Assembly: GCF_003432035.1 (NCBI RefSeq)
Contig: NZ_QOHO01000106.1
Coordinates: forward strand, 1-48,839
Direction of reading: 5' to 3'
Length of the DNA: 48,839 bases
Source of the DNA: Lacrimispora amygdalina
GTDB lineage: Bacteria > Bacillota > Clostridia > Lachnospirales > Lachnospiraceae
Shown: positions 1 through 7,549 of the stretch, one piece after another
Layout of the letters: each line of letters begins with the position of its first letter
Numbering within the stretch: position 1 is the first letter of the stretch
Made by a program: the position numbers and the translations under genes
Notes under the pieces: model-generated
What the model saw: only the letters and a program-made list of their open reading frames with translations
Database searches by the model: none
Told to the model about the DNA's origin: nothing

Positions 1-328
1 CAGCTATATACTGTGGGTTAGCTGCTTGCCTTGTACACCCATTATTGGAATACTTAATAGTTGATTTAATATTACCTTTACGGCAAATACGAAGCACACG
101 CTTATCATTCACTTTTGTATTATGATATCGTTCAAGCTCATCTCTTATTCTACGGTATCCCTTATCGGGTGATTCCTCATGAATTATTTCAATTATATCT
201 GCTATACGATTGTTCTCGTCACAACCATATTTCTTAGCTATACATTTCTGGCTTCCTTTTCCAGCAAGATATTCGCTAACTGCTTGTAGTTTGTTCTGTG
301 GTGATACATTTCTAGGTATAAAAAACAC
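1..328 (-). pseudogene. IS3-family transposase remnant, partial at window edge
   Basis: Reading the minus strand from about 328 down to 1 gives one open frame that runs off the window. Its first ~30 codons look like the N-terminal helix-turn-helix of an IS3 OrfA (QNKLQAVSEYLAGKGSQ, then IAKKYGC). It then passes directly into the start of OrfB (NRIADIIEIIHEESPDKGYR, then RRIRDELERYH...KRVLRICRKGNIKST), the HTH_21 region that precedes the DDE catalytic core. In intact elements the rest of OrfA and a frameshift window lie between these parts, so this looks like an internal deletion or fusion. There is no good start: the only in-frame candidate is GTG at 326-328, almost touching an AGAAGGGA ribosome site. 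The catalytic part, if present, lies outside the window. The family call is by motif memory; the fusion is an inference. Confidence 0.6.
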
Positions 329-380
329 TCCCTTCTAGATAAACAAGTTTTATTATTTCACTTGTCTACCTAGAAGGGAG
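328..380. repeat. 21-bp inverted repeat (hairpin) at the IS remnant's 5' end
   Basis: Arms at 328-348 and 360-380 pair over 21 bp with two mismatches around an 11-nt A/T loop. The outer part of each arm is CTCCCTTCTAG / CTAGAAGGGAG. There is no long T-run. On the minus strand the inner arm carries the AGAAGGGA Shine-Dalgarno-like sequence of the transposase frame, so the hairpin could hide the ribosome site in read-through transcripts, a known way for insertion sequences to limit transposase. It also lies 35 bp from the stop of the phosphoesterase gene at 416. It could alternatively be part of the terminal repeat of the element. Confidence 0.6.
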
Positions 381-415
381 CATATCAAAGTCACTCTGTC
401 AGGGTTTTATTTATA

Positions 416-910
416 TTATACTTTTTCCAGAAAATTCAGAGTAAAATGAACTTCTCCCTGCTCATCCAGTTCCATAATCATATAAGAGGGTTTTCTGCCT
501 TCCTGGCGGGGATAGGACATACTTCCGGGATTTAAGATTATAATCCCGTTATGTACCTCATAAAACGGTCTGTGGGTATGTCCGAACATGGCGATCTGAA
601 TATTCCGCTCTTTAGCCTCCGCTTCCAGCCGTTCCACTCCCAGAGATACATTATAGTAATGCCCGTGGGTCAGAAGTATCCGGTAACTGCCCACTTTAAT
701 TTCCTTTTCCCGCTCCAGGTCTGAGAAAAAGTCATTGTTTCCAAGAACCATGTGAAGCTCACAGCCTTCATCCAGCCAGCTCTCAATCTTCTTTTCACTG
801 CCTTCTGAATCTCCCAGGTGGATCAGCATGTCAAAGGGTTTGTTTTCCCCGATCACCCGCAGAAGATTTTCATCCTTCCGGTGGGTATCACTGACAATCA
901 GTACTTTCAT
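416..910 (-). CDS. metallophosphoesterase, MJ0936/YfcE-type
   Basis: Small calcineurin-like phosphodiesterase of 164 residues. The metal-binding motifs are in order: SDTH near the N-terminus, HLGDSEG, LGNND, THGH and GHTHRP. This is the layout of the MJ0936/YfcE family, which hydrolyses phosphodiesters in the cytosol; the natural substrate is usually unknown. I start it at the ATG at 910 (MKVLIVSD) because GGGGAGGAG lies 5-6 nt upstream; the longer frame starting at 925 has no better site. It overlaps the 3' end of the rdgB gene by 23 bp, so the two are translationally linked. A second, more divergent member of the same superfamily lies at 4020-4568. Confidence 0.88.
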   Translation of the reverse strand: MKVLIVSDTHRKDENLLRVIGENKPFDMLIHLGDSEGSEKKIESWLDEGCELHMVLGNNDFFSDLEREKEIKVGSYRILLTHGHYYNVSLGVERLEAEAKERNIQIAMFGHTHRPFYEVHNGIIILNPGSMSYPRQEGRKPSYMIMELDEQGEVHFTLNFLEKV

Positions 911-1520
911 GATTCTCCTCCCCAAACTGCTCTTTCAGCTTATCTTTCATGGCTTCAAGCGCCTTCCCTCTGTGACTGATCCGGTTTTTCTGGTCCATGG
1001 TAAGCTCAGCCGCAGTCATATGAAACTCTGGTATATAAAGAATCGGGTCATAACCAAATCCCCCGCCTCCAGCCGGCTTATCAGCAATCAGTCCCTCCAT
1101 GGCTGCTTCCGTATGAAGCACAGACCCGTCGGGAAGCACTGCAGCAATATTACAAATAAAACGTGCACTTCTCTCCGCTCCAACAGCAAGGGCTGCACGG
1201 TTTAATATGGTCTGATTTTTGATTTCATAGGAGGTATCCTCTCCCATATACCGGGCAGAGTAAATTCCAGGCTCTCCGTCCAGGCAGTCTACCACCAGAC
1301 CGGAATCATCTGCCAAAACGATTCCACCGGACTTTTTCCACACTGCCATGGCTTTTATTTCTGCGTTTTCCCCAAAAGTAGCTCCGTTTTCCTCTATATC
1401 AAGATGAATACCGGCATCTTTCATGGAACACACTTCCATTCCCAAATCCTTTAAGATTTCACGGATCTCCCTCATTTTTCCTTCGTTTCCAGTTGCAAAA
1501 ATAATTCTGTTCTCCCTCAT
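888..1520 (-). CDS. rdgB: XTP/dITP diphosphatase (HAM1/RdgB family)
   Basis: House-cleaning NTP pyrophosphatase that hydrolyses dITP, ITP and XTP to the monophosphates and keeps deaminated purines out of nucleic acids. The 210-residue protein has the family signatures: ATGNEGKMREI at the N-terminus (nucleotide and Mg binding), LADDSGLVVD with the general acid/base Asp, the GFGYDPIL block and a C-terminal SHRGKAL. Length fits the family (about 195-205) with a short acidic C-terminal tail. ATG with GGAGAG 6 nt upstream. The downstream phosphoesterase gene begins inside its last codons, a common rdgB-yfcE pairing in Firmicutes. Confidence 0.95.
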   Translation of the reverse strand: MRENRIIFATGNEGKMREIREILKDLGMEVCSMKDAGIHLDIEENGATFGENAEIKAMAVWKKSGGIVLADDSGLVVDCLDGEPGIYSARYMGEDTSYEIKNQTILNRAALAVGAERSARFICNIAAVLPDGSVLHTEAAMEGLIADKPAGGGGFGYDPILYIPEFHMTAAELTMDQKNRISHRGKALEAMKDKLKEQFGEENHESTDCQ

Positions 1521-1545
1521 CTGTTCTCTCCTTCAAACCTTTTTT

Positions 1546-2865
1546 CTATTGGGCAGCCGTATACGCCTTCAGGCACAAATTGCAGTTCTGTTTTTCTTCC
1601 ACTCTCTCCCACACTCTGCCGTCCGGACTGATATAACCCTCCCCGTCAGATAAATCTACAAAGGTTCTTCCGTCTCCTGCATCATATTCAATCGCTGCAG
1701 GGTGAACTGTATCGGGAGTGGTAATTTTCACAATGACTGCAAACCGCTCTCCCTTTTTTAATTTCAGTTCTTTTTTAGTCTTTTTGTCAAAGGATACGGT
1801 ATAGTAACCAGCGTTTTCAAACTCTCCGTTTGTAAGGAAAATTTTCCGGTCAAACTCATTGCCGTCTATAATGTCAGACTCTTTTCCAGTCTTACGCACC
1901 CCGTAAATCTCATAAGATGTGTGAGGCGCAGTCGCATAGAATCCAGCAGCCTTCAAATATTGGGATTCTTCCGCCTCATACACATTGGAAAACCAGACTG
2001 TATCACTGCCATAACCAAGCTGGCCTGCCCAGCCCCGTAAATCCGACTGATAGATCCTGTCATATCTGCCCGGATCTTCTACTTCGGAATATACAATATT
2101 ATTCATACCGATGTTGGAATCATAATAGGATACATAAAAAAAGCCCTGGTCACCAAATCCATCTCCCCAGCTGTTCATACAGATAAACGCCCCGTCACCA
2201 TTTACCGGAACGTTAAAATTCTCTCTGGAAAATCCATCATCCCAGCCGATAATCACAGAATCGTGATTGGGCGGCTCAGAGCCTATGTAACAATAAGCGG
2301 ACGCCTCATCATTATAACTGGCCGACTGGCTCTCAGCCCCATTCATGGCAGTATAGAGTGAACTCTGAACTCCTCCGTAACGGAGAACAGCCCGCTTTAT
2401 TTTTTCGTAGTCTTTCCCAGGTATCATCTGGATCTCCTGAACATGTTTTACTGCTTTCAGTCCTTTTGGAGATATTCCGTCCCCATATGGATCCTCTGCT
2501 TCCAGTACCGGTCCCTGCCAGGAAAGGAGGTAAGCCATTGACATGGTATACTCCCCTCCCTCTTCCTGGGGGATGAAAAATCCATTATTTAAAGACATAT
2601 GATCTTCGGAAAAATCGAAGGATTCTTCTGGCAAAAGTCTGGCTTCCAATGCCTGTAAAGATGCAAATGCCCAGCAGGTACCAAGAGATCCCTGATTTTT
2701 CACTGCCGGAGCGCGGCCGTTCTTTCTTCCGTCATAGACAGCTGGAAGCTGTCCCATATACGGATAATCCGCCTGTAAGGGAACAAATTTATCCGCCCCT
2801 ATAGCCGCAGCTGCGCACAGCACAACAAGAAAAAAGGCAAACCGGATCTTATTTTTCAAACTCAT
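1546..2865 (-). CDS. papain-like (C1) cysteine protease, exported, lectin-like C-terminal domain
   Basis: A 439-residue protein with an N-terminal hydrophobic segment (about residues 8-23, ending AAAAIGA) that acts as signal peptide or anchor. The C1 catalytic set is complete: oxyanion Gln58 (VKNQGSLGTCWAF), nucleophile Cys64, His201 (NHDSVIIGWDD) and Asn231 (MNSWGDGFG). The C-terminal ~150 residues match the beta-rich lectin-like domain often fused to such proteases in Clostridia. No papain-type inhibitory propeptide is visible. The start overlaps the end of the methyltransferase gene by 17 bp. GGAG directly abuts the ATG at 2865, so the in-frame TTG at 2859, 5 nt from GGAG, may be the true start. 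Substrate unknown; extracellular or wall-linked role inferred. Confidence 0.85.
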   Translation of the reverse strand: MSLKNKIRFAFFLVVLCAAAAIGADKFVPLQADYPYMGQLPAVYDGRKNGRAPAVKNQGSLGTCWAFASLQALEARLLPEESFDFSEDHMSLNNGFFIPQEEGGEYTMSMAYLLSWQGPVLEAEDPYGDGISPKGLKAVKHVQEIQMIPGKDYEKIKRAVLRYGGVQSSLYTAMNGAESQSASYNDEASAYCYIGSEPPNHDSVIIGWDDGFSRENFNVPVNGDGAFICMNSWGDGFGDQGFFYVSYYDSNIGMNNIVYSEVEDPGRYDRIYQSDLRGWAGQLGYGSDTVWFSNVYEAEESQYLKAAGFYATAPHTSYEIYGVRKTGKESDIIDGNEFDRKIFLTNGEFENAGYYTVSFDKKTKKELKLKKGERFAVIVKITTPDTVHPAAIEYDAGDGRTFVDLSDGEGYISPDGRVWERVEEKQNCNLCLKAYTAAQ

Positions 2866-4018
2866 CTCCTGCTTTTCTTTTCGGAGGCTTCGGCCCCATA
2901 AACTGATAGAAATAGGTCTTCATCATTCCATTATAAATCTTTCGGTTCTTATCTGCCTTTCTGCCGATATACCTTTCCGCATCCTCGAACGCAGTGATCA
3001 TATACAGAGACCATGCATCAAGTGCAGCATAGCGTTCTCCGATCTGACGGTACAGTTCCGGAAGATTCTTCTTTTCCTCAATACGTTCGCCATATGGAGG
3101 GTTGGTGATGATAAAGCCGTATTTTTTCGGGTGGCTTAACGCATCGACTGACCGCTGCTGGAAATGAATGAGATGTTCCACACCTGCAGATTCTGCATTG
3201 GCTCTGGCTGCTTTTACAATTTCAGGATCAATATCATATCCCTGTATATCCACCTTGACGTCATTCATCACCAGATCATTGGCCTCATCCATGGTATCAT
3301 ACCAGCACTTTCTTGGTATGATATTCTTCCAGTCTTCAGATAAGAAGGACCGGTTCATTCCCGGAGCCATATTGGCTGCCATCATGGCCGCCTCAATGAC
3401 AAACGTACCGCTTCCGCAAAATGGATCCACCAGAATCCTGTCTTTGTTCCATGGGGTCAGCATGATCAGCGCTGCAGCCAGGGTTTCCGTAATGGGAGCC
3501 TTGCTGGTGAGTGTACGGTAACCTCTTTTATGAAGGGAATCTCCCGTCGTATCAATCCCTACGGTAACCTCATCTTTATACAGAAAAACACGAAGAGGAT
3601 AGCTTGCTCCATTTTCTTCAAACCACTCCACTTTGTAAGCGCCCTTCATTCGTTCCACCATGGCTTTCTTCATAATGGACTGAATGTCGGAAGGGCTGAA
3701 CAGCTTACTCTTAATCGATGAGGCCTTTGCAACCCAGAATTTTCCGTCAGAAGGGATATATTCTTCCCATGGAATTGTCTTAGTCGCCTGAAAAAGCTCT
3801 TCAAAGGACTGGGCATGGAAGCTTCCTGCTTTTAAAAGAACCCGTTCGGCAGTTCTTAAAAATACATTGGCACGGCAGATTGCCTCATCATCACCCAGAA
3901 AGGTCACTCTTCCGTCTTCCACTAAAGTAATATCGTAACCAAGTTCTGTAATTTCTTTTTTTAATACCGCTTCCATACCAAAATGGCAGGGTGCAATCAG
4001 TTCATATGTTTTTTTCAC
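2849..4018 (-). CDS. THUMP-domain class I SAM-dependent rRNA methyltransferase (RlmL/YpsC-like)
   Basis: A 389-residue protein with an N-terminal ferredoxin-like/THUMP RNA-binding half (residues ~1-150) and a Rossmann methyltransferase half. Motif I is DPFCGSGTFVIEAA and the catalytic NPPY motif is ITNPPYGERI, which marks N-methylation of an exocyclic amine. The family methylates a guanine N2 of 23S rRNA in its best-known members. It uses a GTG start at 4018, with GGAG 6 nt upstream. The stop codon of the preceding yfcE-like gene is one base before the start, so they are co-translated. The C-terminus is basic (PKPPKRKAGDEFEK). Confidence 0.9.
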   Translation of the reverse strand: MKKTYELIAPCHFGMEAVLKKEITELGYDITLVEDGRVTFLGDDEAICRANVFLRTAERVLLKAGSFHAQSFEELFQATKTIPWEEYIPSDGKFWVAKASSIKSKLFSPSDIQSIMKKAMVERMKGAYKVEWFEENGASYPLRVFLYKDEVTVGIDTTGDSLHKRGYRTLTSKAPITETLAAALIMLTPWNKDRILVDPFCGSGTFVIEAAMMAANMAPGMNRSFLSEDWKNIIPRKCWYDTMDEANDLVMNDVKVDIQGYDIDPEIVKAARANAESAGVEHLIHFQQRSVDALSHPKKYGFIITNPPYGERIEEKKNLPELYRQIGERYAALDAWSLYMITAFEDAERYIGRKADKNRKIYNGMMKTYFYQFMGPKPPKRKAGDEFEK

Positions 4019-4019
4019 A

Positions 4020-4568
4020 TTAATCTCCTAAGTTCATTTCTTTTACAATATTACCTTCAAAGTCCATTATCCGGAAATTCCGGTCTTCAAGCAGCGCATA
4101 CGTAGGCGGATTTCCTCCTTTTGGAATTGAAACAGAGCCTGGATTCAGTATGGTGATATCTCCTGAAATTTCAGCAGTCAGGATATGCGTATGTCCGTGA
4201 AGCAGAATATCTCCCTTTTTCATTGGAAGAAGATGTTCCTTATTGTAGATATGTCCGTGTGTGGCATAAATAGTAAGGCCGTCAATCACAAACAACGCGT
4301 AATCAGAAAGGACCGGGAACTCCAGGACCATCTGATCAACTTCCGTATCACAGTTTCCCCGCACATTGTAAATCTGGTCCTTATAACTGTTCAGCATGGA
4401 GATGACCTCTTTGGGCGCATATTCTTTGGGAAGATCATTTCTCGGTCCATGGTAAAGAATATCTCCAAGGAGGATCAGTCTCTCAGCTCCTGAATTTTTA
4501 TATGCATCTATCAGCTTCCTGCAATAATAAGCGGAGCCGTGAATGTCGGAAGCAATCATATATTTCAT
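4020..4568 (-). CDS. yfcE: YfcE-type metallophosphodiesterase
   Basis: 182 residues with the calcineurin-like metal sites in order: SDIHGS, LGDILYHGPRN, VRGNCD, ATHGH and LHGHTH, then LNPGSVS near the C-terminus. The LGDILYHGPRNDLP segment is characteristic of E. coli YfcE-like enzymes, which cleave phosphodiester model substrates; the physiological substrate is not established. ATG with AAGGAG 9 nt upstream. First gene of a minus-strand run (yfcE, methyltransferase, protease) joined by 1-nt gaps and overlaps. Confidence 0.9.
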   Translation of the reverse strand: MKYMIASDIHGSAYYCRKLIDAYKNSGAERLILLGDILYHGPRNDLPKEYAPKEVISMLNSYKDQIYNVRGNCDTEVDQMVLEFPVLSDYALFVIDGLTIYATHGHIYNKEHLLPMKKGDILLHGHTHILTAEISGDITILNPGSVSIPKGGNPPTYALLEDRNFRIMDFEGNIVKEMNLGD

Positions 4569-4638
4569 ACGTATTTTCTCCTTTTGTTGGTTATCAGGTA
4601 TATTTTAAGACCTGGAAGGTATATCTGTCAATGAATAC

Positions 4639-4947
4639 CTATCCGCGTACCATATATTTTCCCTTGTAATAGGCAATTCCATTAGCCAGATTGATCGCAT
4701 GAAAGCCCATTGCCTCCAAATGTCTGCAAACATTCATGCTTTGTCCGCCTCTGGAACAATAGAAGATAAGACGTTTTTCTCTGGGCAGCTGTTTTTTCCA
4801 TATATCATACTGCTCATAAGGAAGATTCACTGCTCCTTTTAAATGCCCTCTTTGGTAAGAATACGGGCTTCGAAGGTCTATGAGCATCACATTTTCATTA
4901 TTTTCTATATATTGATCGACTTCCCACACCGGTATTGTCGTGAACAT
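4639..4947 (-). CDS. single-domain rhodanese-like protein
   Basis: 102 residues, the size of a free-standing rhodanese domain. DLRSPYSYQRGHLKGAVNLPY is the CH2A-type signature and the active loop is CSRGGQS with nucleophile Cys64, a six-residue loop suited to sulfur transfer. Likely a cytosolic persulfide carrier or thiosulfate sulfurtransferase; the acceptor is unknown. AAAGGACAGGTG precedes the ATG. It is separated from the yfcE-like gene by 70 bp with no clear terminator. Confidence 0.88.
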   Translation of the reverse strand: MFTTIPVWEVDQYIENNENVMLIDLRSPYSYQRGHLKGAVNLPYEQYDIWKKQLPREKRLIFYCSRGGQSMNVCRHLEAMGFHAINLANGIAYYKGKYMVRG

Positions 4948-5004
4948 ACTATCACCTGTCCTTTCTAGTAATAATATATTCCGGATTTTTCAGAATGGGA
5001 AAAA

Positions 5005-5060
5005 GCAAAAAAAGCGCGGGAAAGGACCCCGTTGTCACTTTCCCACGCCTTTTTTAATTT
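5005..5060 (-). terminator. bidirectional rho-independent terminator
   Basis: Stem arms 5014-5024 and 5038-5048 (GCGCGGGAAAG / CTTTCCCACGC, one wobble pair). On the minus strand it is followed by TTTTTTTGCTTTTT, terminating the Asn-rich gene that stops at 5070. On the plus strand it is followed by TTTTTTAATTTT. Confidence 0.85.
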
Positions 5061-5069
5061 TGTCTGATA

Positions 5070-5360
5070 TTAGAAAGATTTGTTCTGGTTGTTGTTGCGG
5101 CTGGAGTCACGGCTGGAATCACGGCAATTACGGTTTGTGTCCTGCATGTTATTCTGGCTGTTGTTCCGGCTGTTGTTCTGGCTGTTGTTCTGGCTGTTGT
5201 TCCGGCTGTTGTTTTGATTGTTGTTCTGGCTGTTGTTCTGGTTGTTGTTCTGATTGTTGTTCTGGTTGTTGTTCTGGTTGTTGTTCTGGCTTGATGTGTG
5301 GTAATTCCTTGTAGAATTATCCATATCGTTGTAGCTGTCATTATAATTATTATTAGACAT
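5070..5360 (-). CDS. Asn/Gln-rich low-complexity repeat protein
   Basis: I do not recognise a family. The ATG at 5360 (MSNNNYND) is chosen because AGGAGG lies 7 nt upstream; the earlier in-frame ATG at 5366 nearly touches it. The 96-residue product has a polar head with Asn, Asp and Tyr, twelve tandem four-residue units (residues 25-72: QNNN, QNNS, RNNS, one QNNM), and a Cys-containing Arg/Asp/Ser tail ending NKSF. No signal peptide or hydrophobic stretch. The composition is prion-like (N/Q-rich) and disordered. It is monocistronic, with a terminator just after it. A spore-coat-like or aggregating scaffold role is possible but is only a guess. The excellent ribosome site and own terminator argue that it is real. 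Confidence 0.7.
   Translation of the reverse strand: MSNNNYNDSYNDMDNSTRNYHTSSQNNNQNNNQNNNQNNNQNNSQNNNQNNSRNNSQNNSQNNSRNNSQNNMQDTNRNCRDSSRDSSRNNNQNKSF
5145..5288 (-). repeat. 12 x 12-bp in-frame tandem repeat
   Basis: Twelve 12-bp units (minus strand CAGAACAACARC-like) encode the QNNN/QNNS/RNNS array. Copies differ by single bases, so copy number could vary by slippage between strains without shifting the frame. Confidence 0.9.
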
Positions 5361-5705
5361 TTTCATACCTCCTGTGGGTGTTTTTTGTTACATGGTGTAG
5401 TATGGCGAATATCCGGCATAATATACTTATTTTTTTAATTTGGAAAATTCTTTTTTTTAATTTGTTTTTAAAATAACTTTGCATTTTTACAAAGCCTATA
5501 TTATAATTTACTTGAGGAATATTATTCCTCATCCTTATTAATTATTTATACTCCCCTCAGAAGCAGCCGAATAGCTCCCCTATTACGGCTGTTTCTATTT
5601 GACCCATGAAAACTAAGTATTTACTTTCTTTTGCATTATTATTTGGTGTTCTTTCAAAAAATATCGCTTCAGATTCCTTAAATTATAAATTTAAACATTT
5701 AGTAT
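5361..5705. other. AT-rich intergenic stretch with two small hairpins
   Basis: No convincing gene. It holds a perfect palindrome at 5513-5531 (TGAGGAAT, 3-nt loop, ATTCCTCA). It also holds a hairpin at 5564-5591 (CAGCCG/CGGCTG core) followed by TTTCTATTT, which would terminate plus-strand transcription although no plus-strand gene precedes it. Upstream of the Asn-rich gene the minus strand shows GTATATT and CATACTA about 15 bp apart, loosely like a sporulation sigma-E promoter; this is weak. Confidence 0.4.
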
Positions 5706-5866
5706 CATAAAGGCCAACGGGAATGTGGGAAACCCGCCTCTTGCTTTATTGCAAACTTTAAGTCCTTTCCGCCTATCAAACCCTTGAAAGAGCCACACAA
5801 GGAGGAACCCGATGTAGGGGGGCAGACCTCCAACATAGCAGGTGGTTTATTGAAAGACTTCCATAC
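5706..5866 (-). ncRNA. candidate 6S-like regulatory RNA (ssrS-type)
   Basis: About 160 nt of GC-rich sequence inside an otherwise AT-rich gap, with no supported reading frame. Read on the minus strand the ends can pair (ATAAACC near the 5' end with GGCC-TTTAT at the 3' end, and ATGTTGG with CCCACAT). Internal hairpins include CTTG...CAAG and TTGC-TTTATT-GCAA. The order of elements (a TGCTATGTTGG-like 5' arm, a C-run followed by ATCGG, and a GGACTTAAAG segment on the 3' side) resembles 6S RNA, which binds sigma-A RNA polymerase. The match is from memory, not from a covariance search. No separate promoter is evident, so it may be processed from read-through past the terminator at 5869. Confidence 0.42.
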
Positions 5867-5868
5867 AA

Positions 5869-5901
5869 CAAAAGACCTCCGGCAATCCCATGCCGAAGGC
5901 C
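5869..5901 (-). terminator. rho-independent terminator after the NlpC/P60 gene
   Basis: Arms 874-884 and 891-901 of the 5000 block (minus strand GGCCTTCGGCA, 6-nt loop, TGCCGGAGGTC) followed by TTTTGTTG. It sits 39 bp after the stop of the hydrolase gene. Confidence 0.85.
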
Positions 5902-5939
5902 CTATATCCCTTTCCAAAATCCGGTAATCCGCTATTTCA

Positions 5940-6671
5940 TTAATCGCCAAGCACGTTGACAATTTTTACAGGTGTCCGATAATTCCACGGAGATGTCTTA
6001 ATACCTGTACTGTAAGTTGATGAATGTACTACTTGTCCGTTCCCGATGTACATGGCAACATGATTGATGGAACTTCCGCTTCCATAAAAAATCAGGTCGC
6101 CCGGACGCATCTGATCTGCACTGACTGCTCTTCCCTGTGAAGCCTGTCCTCCTGAAGAACGGCTGATGGAAAGGCCTGCTGCGTGCTGCATCACATATCT
6201 TGTAAATCCGGAGCAATCCACTCCTGTATGAGGATCACTGCCGCCATAGGAATAACGTCCGCCTATGAACTGCAGTGCATAATTAACAATGCCTTGTCTG
6301 AAATTAACGGTTGACTGTGCCTGAGCTTTTTCTTCCAGCGCTTTTAACGTCGCTTCATCGGTTGCAGTTACAGTGGCACTTCCCTCCGCCGGCAAATAGC
6401 CATATGTATCGTTCACCTTAACCTTTAAATATCCGTCTCCCATATCTTCCACAACTTCAAAGGCGGATCCTTTGGAAGCGTTCATTAAGGGTTCTGTACC
6501 CTCTTCATCTTTACTGATTGTAACCTGATCGGAATTTACGGTTACCATATAGTTTCCAAAACTTAATCCTGGACCGGATATCTCATCTGCTCTTACATCT
6601 GAAGGAACTGCAACGATCATTGTTCCACAAAAAGCCATAAGTCCTAACGTTTTCCATACTTTATTTATCAT
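5940..6671 (-). CDS. secreted SH3b - NlpC/P60 peptidoglycan endopeptidase
   Basis: 243 residues: signal peptide (about 1-28, ending VRADE), a bacterial SH3-like region (~40-100) and a C-terminal NlpC/P60 catalytic domain. Catalytic residues are Cys153 (VDCSGFTRYV), His204 (INHVAMYIG) and a third polar residue near His216 (VVHSS). The family cuts D-Glu-meso-DAP or similar stem-peptide bonds in the wall. The ATG at 6671 is chosen although the frame is open to 6749: AGGAG lies ~10 nt upstream, a signal peptide follows it, and a near-consensus promoter at 6741-6769 would start transcription downstream of the longer start. Paralogue of the next gene. Confidence 0.92.
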   Translation of the reverse strand: MINKVWKTLGLMAFCGTMIVAVPSDVRADEISGPGLSFGNYMVTVNSDQVTISKDEEGTEPLMNASKGSAFEVVEDMGDGYLKVKVNDTYGYLPAEGSATVTATDEATLKALEEKAQAQSTVNFRQGIVNYALQFIGGRYSYGGSDPHTGVDCSGFTRYVMQHAAGLSISRSSGGQASQGRAVSADQMRPGDLIFYGSGSSINHVAMYIGNGQVVHSSTYSTGIKTSPWNYRTPVKIVNVLGD

Positions 6672-6740
6672 CGGGAAATCTGCTCCTATTTTTACTTTTT
6701 GAGTTTCAAATGTTACGTAATTATTAATTTCATTACGGTT

Positions 6741-6769
6741 ATTATACATTTATTTTATCTTTTCGTCAA
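6741..6769 (-). promoter_or_regulatory. sigma-A promoter of the first NlpC/P60 gene
   Basis: On the minus strand TTGACG (6764-6769) and TATAAT (6741-6746) with a 17-bp spacer, near-consensus. It fixes the start of the downstream hydrolase at 6671 rather than 6749. Confidence 0.75.
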
Positions 6770-6803
6770 GTATTATTTAAAACTGCACGAATTTAAAATT
6801 ATA

Positions 6804-7496
6804 TTAGTTTAAAACACTGACAAATTTCACAGGTTTGCGATACATGACGTTTGTTACGATAATTCCTGTTTTTTCGGTGGATGCATGGACTACTTTACCA
6901 TCACCCATATACAAAGCCACATGATTAATGGCTCCGTTTTTTCCATAAAATACCAGATCCCCGGGACGGGCCTGTTCGTAACTTATTATTTTTCCTTTCC
7001 CTGACTGTGACCTGGCACTGTGATCTAACTCAACATCTGCAGACTTTTTCAGAACATATCTGGTAAAACCGGAACAGTCCACACCTGTATTTGGATTTAC
7101 ACCGCCGTATACATAACGTCCTCCTACGAACTGAAGAGCATAGTCCACAACCTCTTTGCGTTCCTTGGCAGACTCGTCCACCTTTTCCTGTGTTTTTTCA
7201 ATCAGTGTCGCAGAGTCACTGCGTATGTATCCATCGCCCTCAGGCACTTTCACCTTCAGCCAGCCAGCCTTTTCAGGTTCAACCACCTCACAGGTCTGAC
7301 CTTCCAAAACAGTGGTCACAACTGCCCCGTCATCCCCTGCAGTTGATCTGACAGATACAGGCTTGTCCATTCTGGCAAAGAGTGTTGTACTGGTTTCTAC
7401 TGTGATCTCAGCAGCTTTCGCCTCTGTCTGAAAGCTTAAATTTAAGGTAGTTAGAAGTCCTAAAAGTCCCATGACCTTCCACATTCTGAATTTCAT
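6804..7496 (-). CDS. secreted SH3b - NlpC/P60 peptidoglycan endopeptidase (paralogue)
   Basis: 230 residues: signal peptide (about 1-29, ...EAKAAE), an SH3-like region (~36-98), a short charged linker and an NlpC/P60 domain with Cys141 (VDCSGFTRYVL), His192 (INHVALYMG) and His204. Same layout as the neighbour at 5940-6671, but the SH3 part differs, so the pair probably divides labour in wall turnover. ATG with AGGAG 7 nt upstream. A WalR-type binding sequence lies 54-70 bp upstream, which fits wall-stress control of an autolysin. No clear terminator follows; the downstream paralogue has its own promoter. Confidence 0.92.
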   Translation of the reverse strand: MKFRMWKVMGLLGLLTTLNLSFQTEAKAAEITVETSTTLFARMDKPVSVRSTAGDDGAVVTTVLEGQTCEVVEPEKAGWLKVKVPEGDGYIRSDSATLIEKTQEKVDESAKERKEVVDYALQFVGGRYVYGGVNPNTGVDCSGFTRYVLKKSADVELDHSARSQSGKGKIISYEQARPGDLVFYGKNGAINHVALYMGDGKVVHASTEKTGIIVTNVMYRKPVKFVSVLN

Positions 7497-7549
7497 ATTG
7501 AATCTCCTGTCTGCGTAGATAGTTCCCGCCGCAAATATTTGACTTAAAT

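Noticed and set aside
5145-5288. Short regular repeats as a possible CRISPR array
   Set aside because: Units are 12 bp with no spacers and encode in-frame QNNN/QNNS; no cas genes are nearby.
4940-5314. Plus-strand frame rich in Cys-Cys-Ser-Gly repeats opposite the Asn-rich gene
   Set aside because: It is the mirror of the 12-bp repeat on the other strand, has no ribosome site, and starts within the promoter of the rhodanese gene.
5606-5710. Plus-strand 34-codon frame with a hydrophobic N-terminus
   Set aside because: No Shine-Dalgarno sequence upstream and no conserved features; it lies directly after a terminator-like hairpin. Probably chance.
5705-5962. Minus-strand 85-codon frame
   Set aside because: Runs across a terminator and the GC-rich candidate RNA, no ribosome site, unlikely composition.
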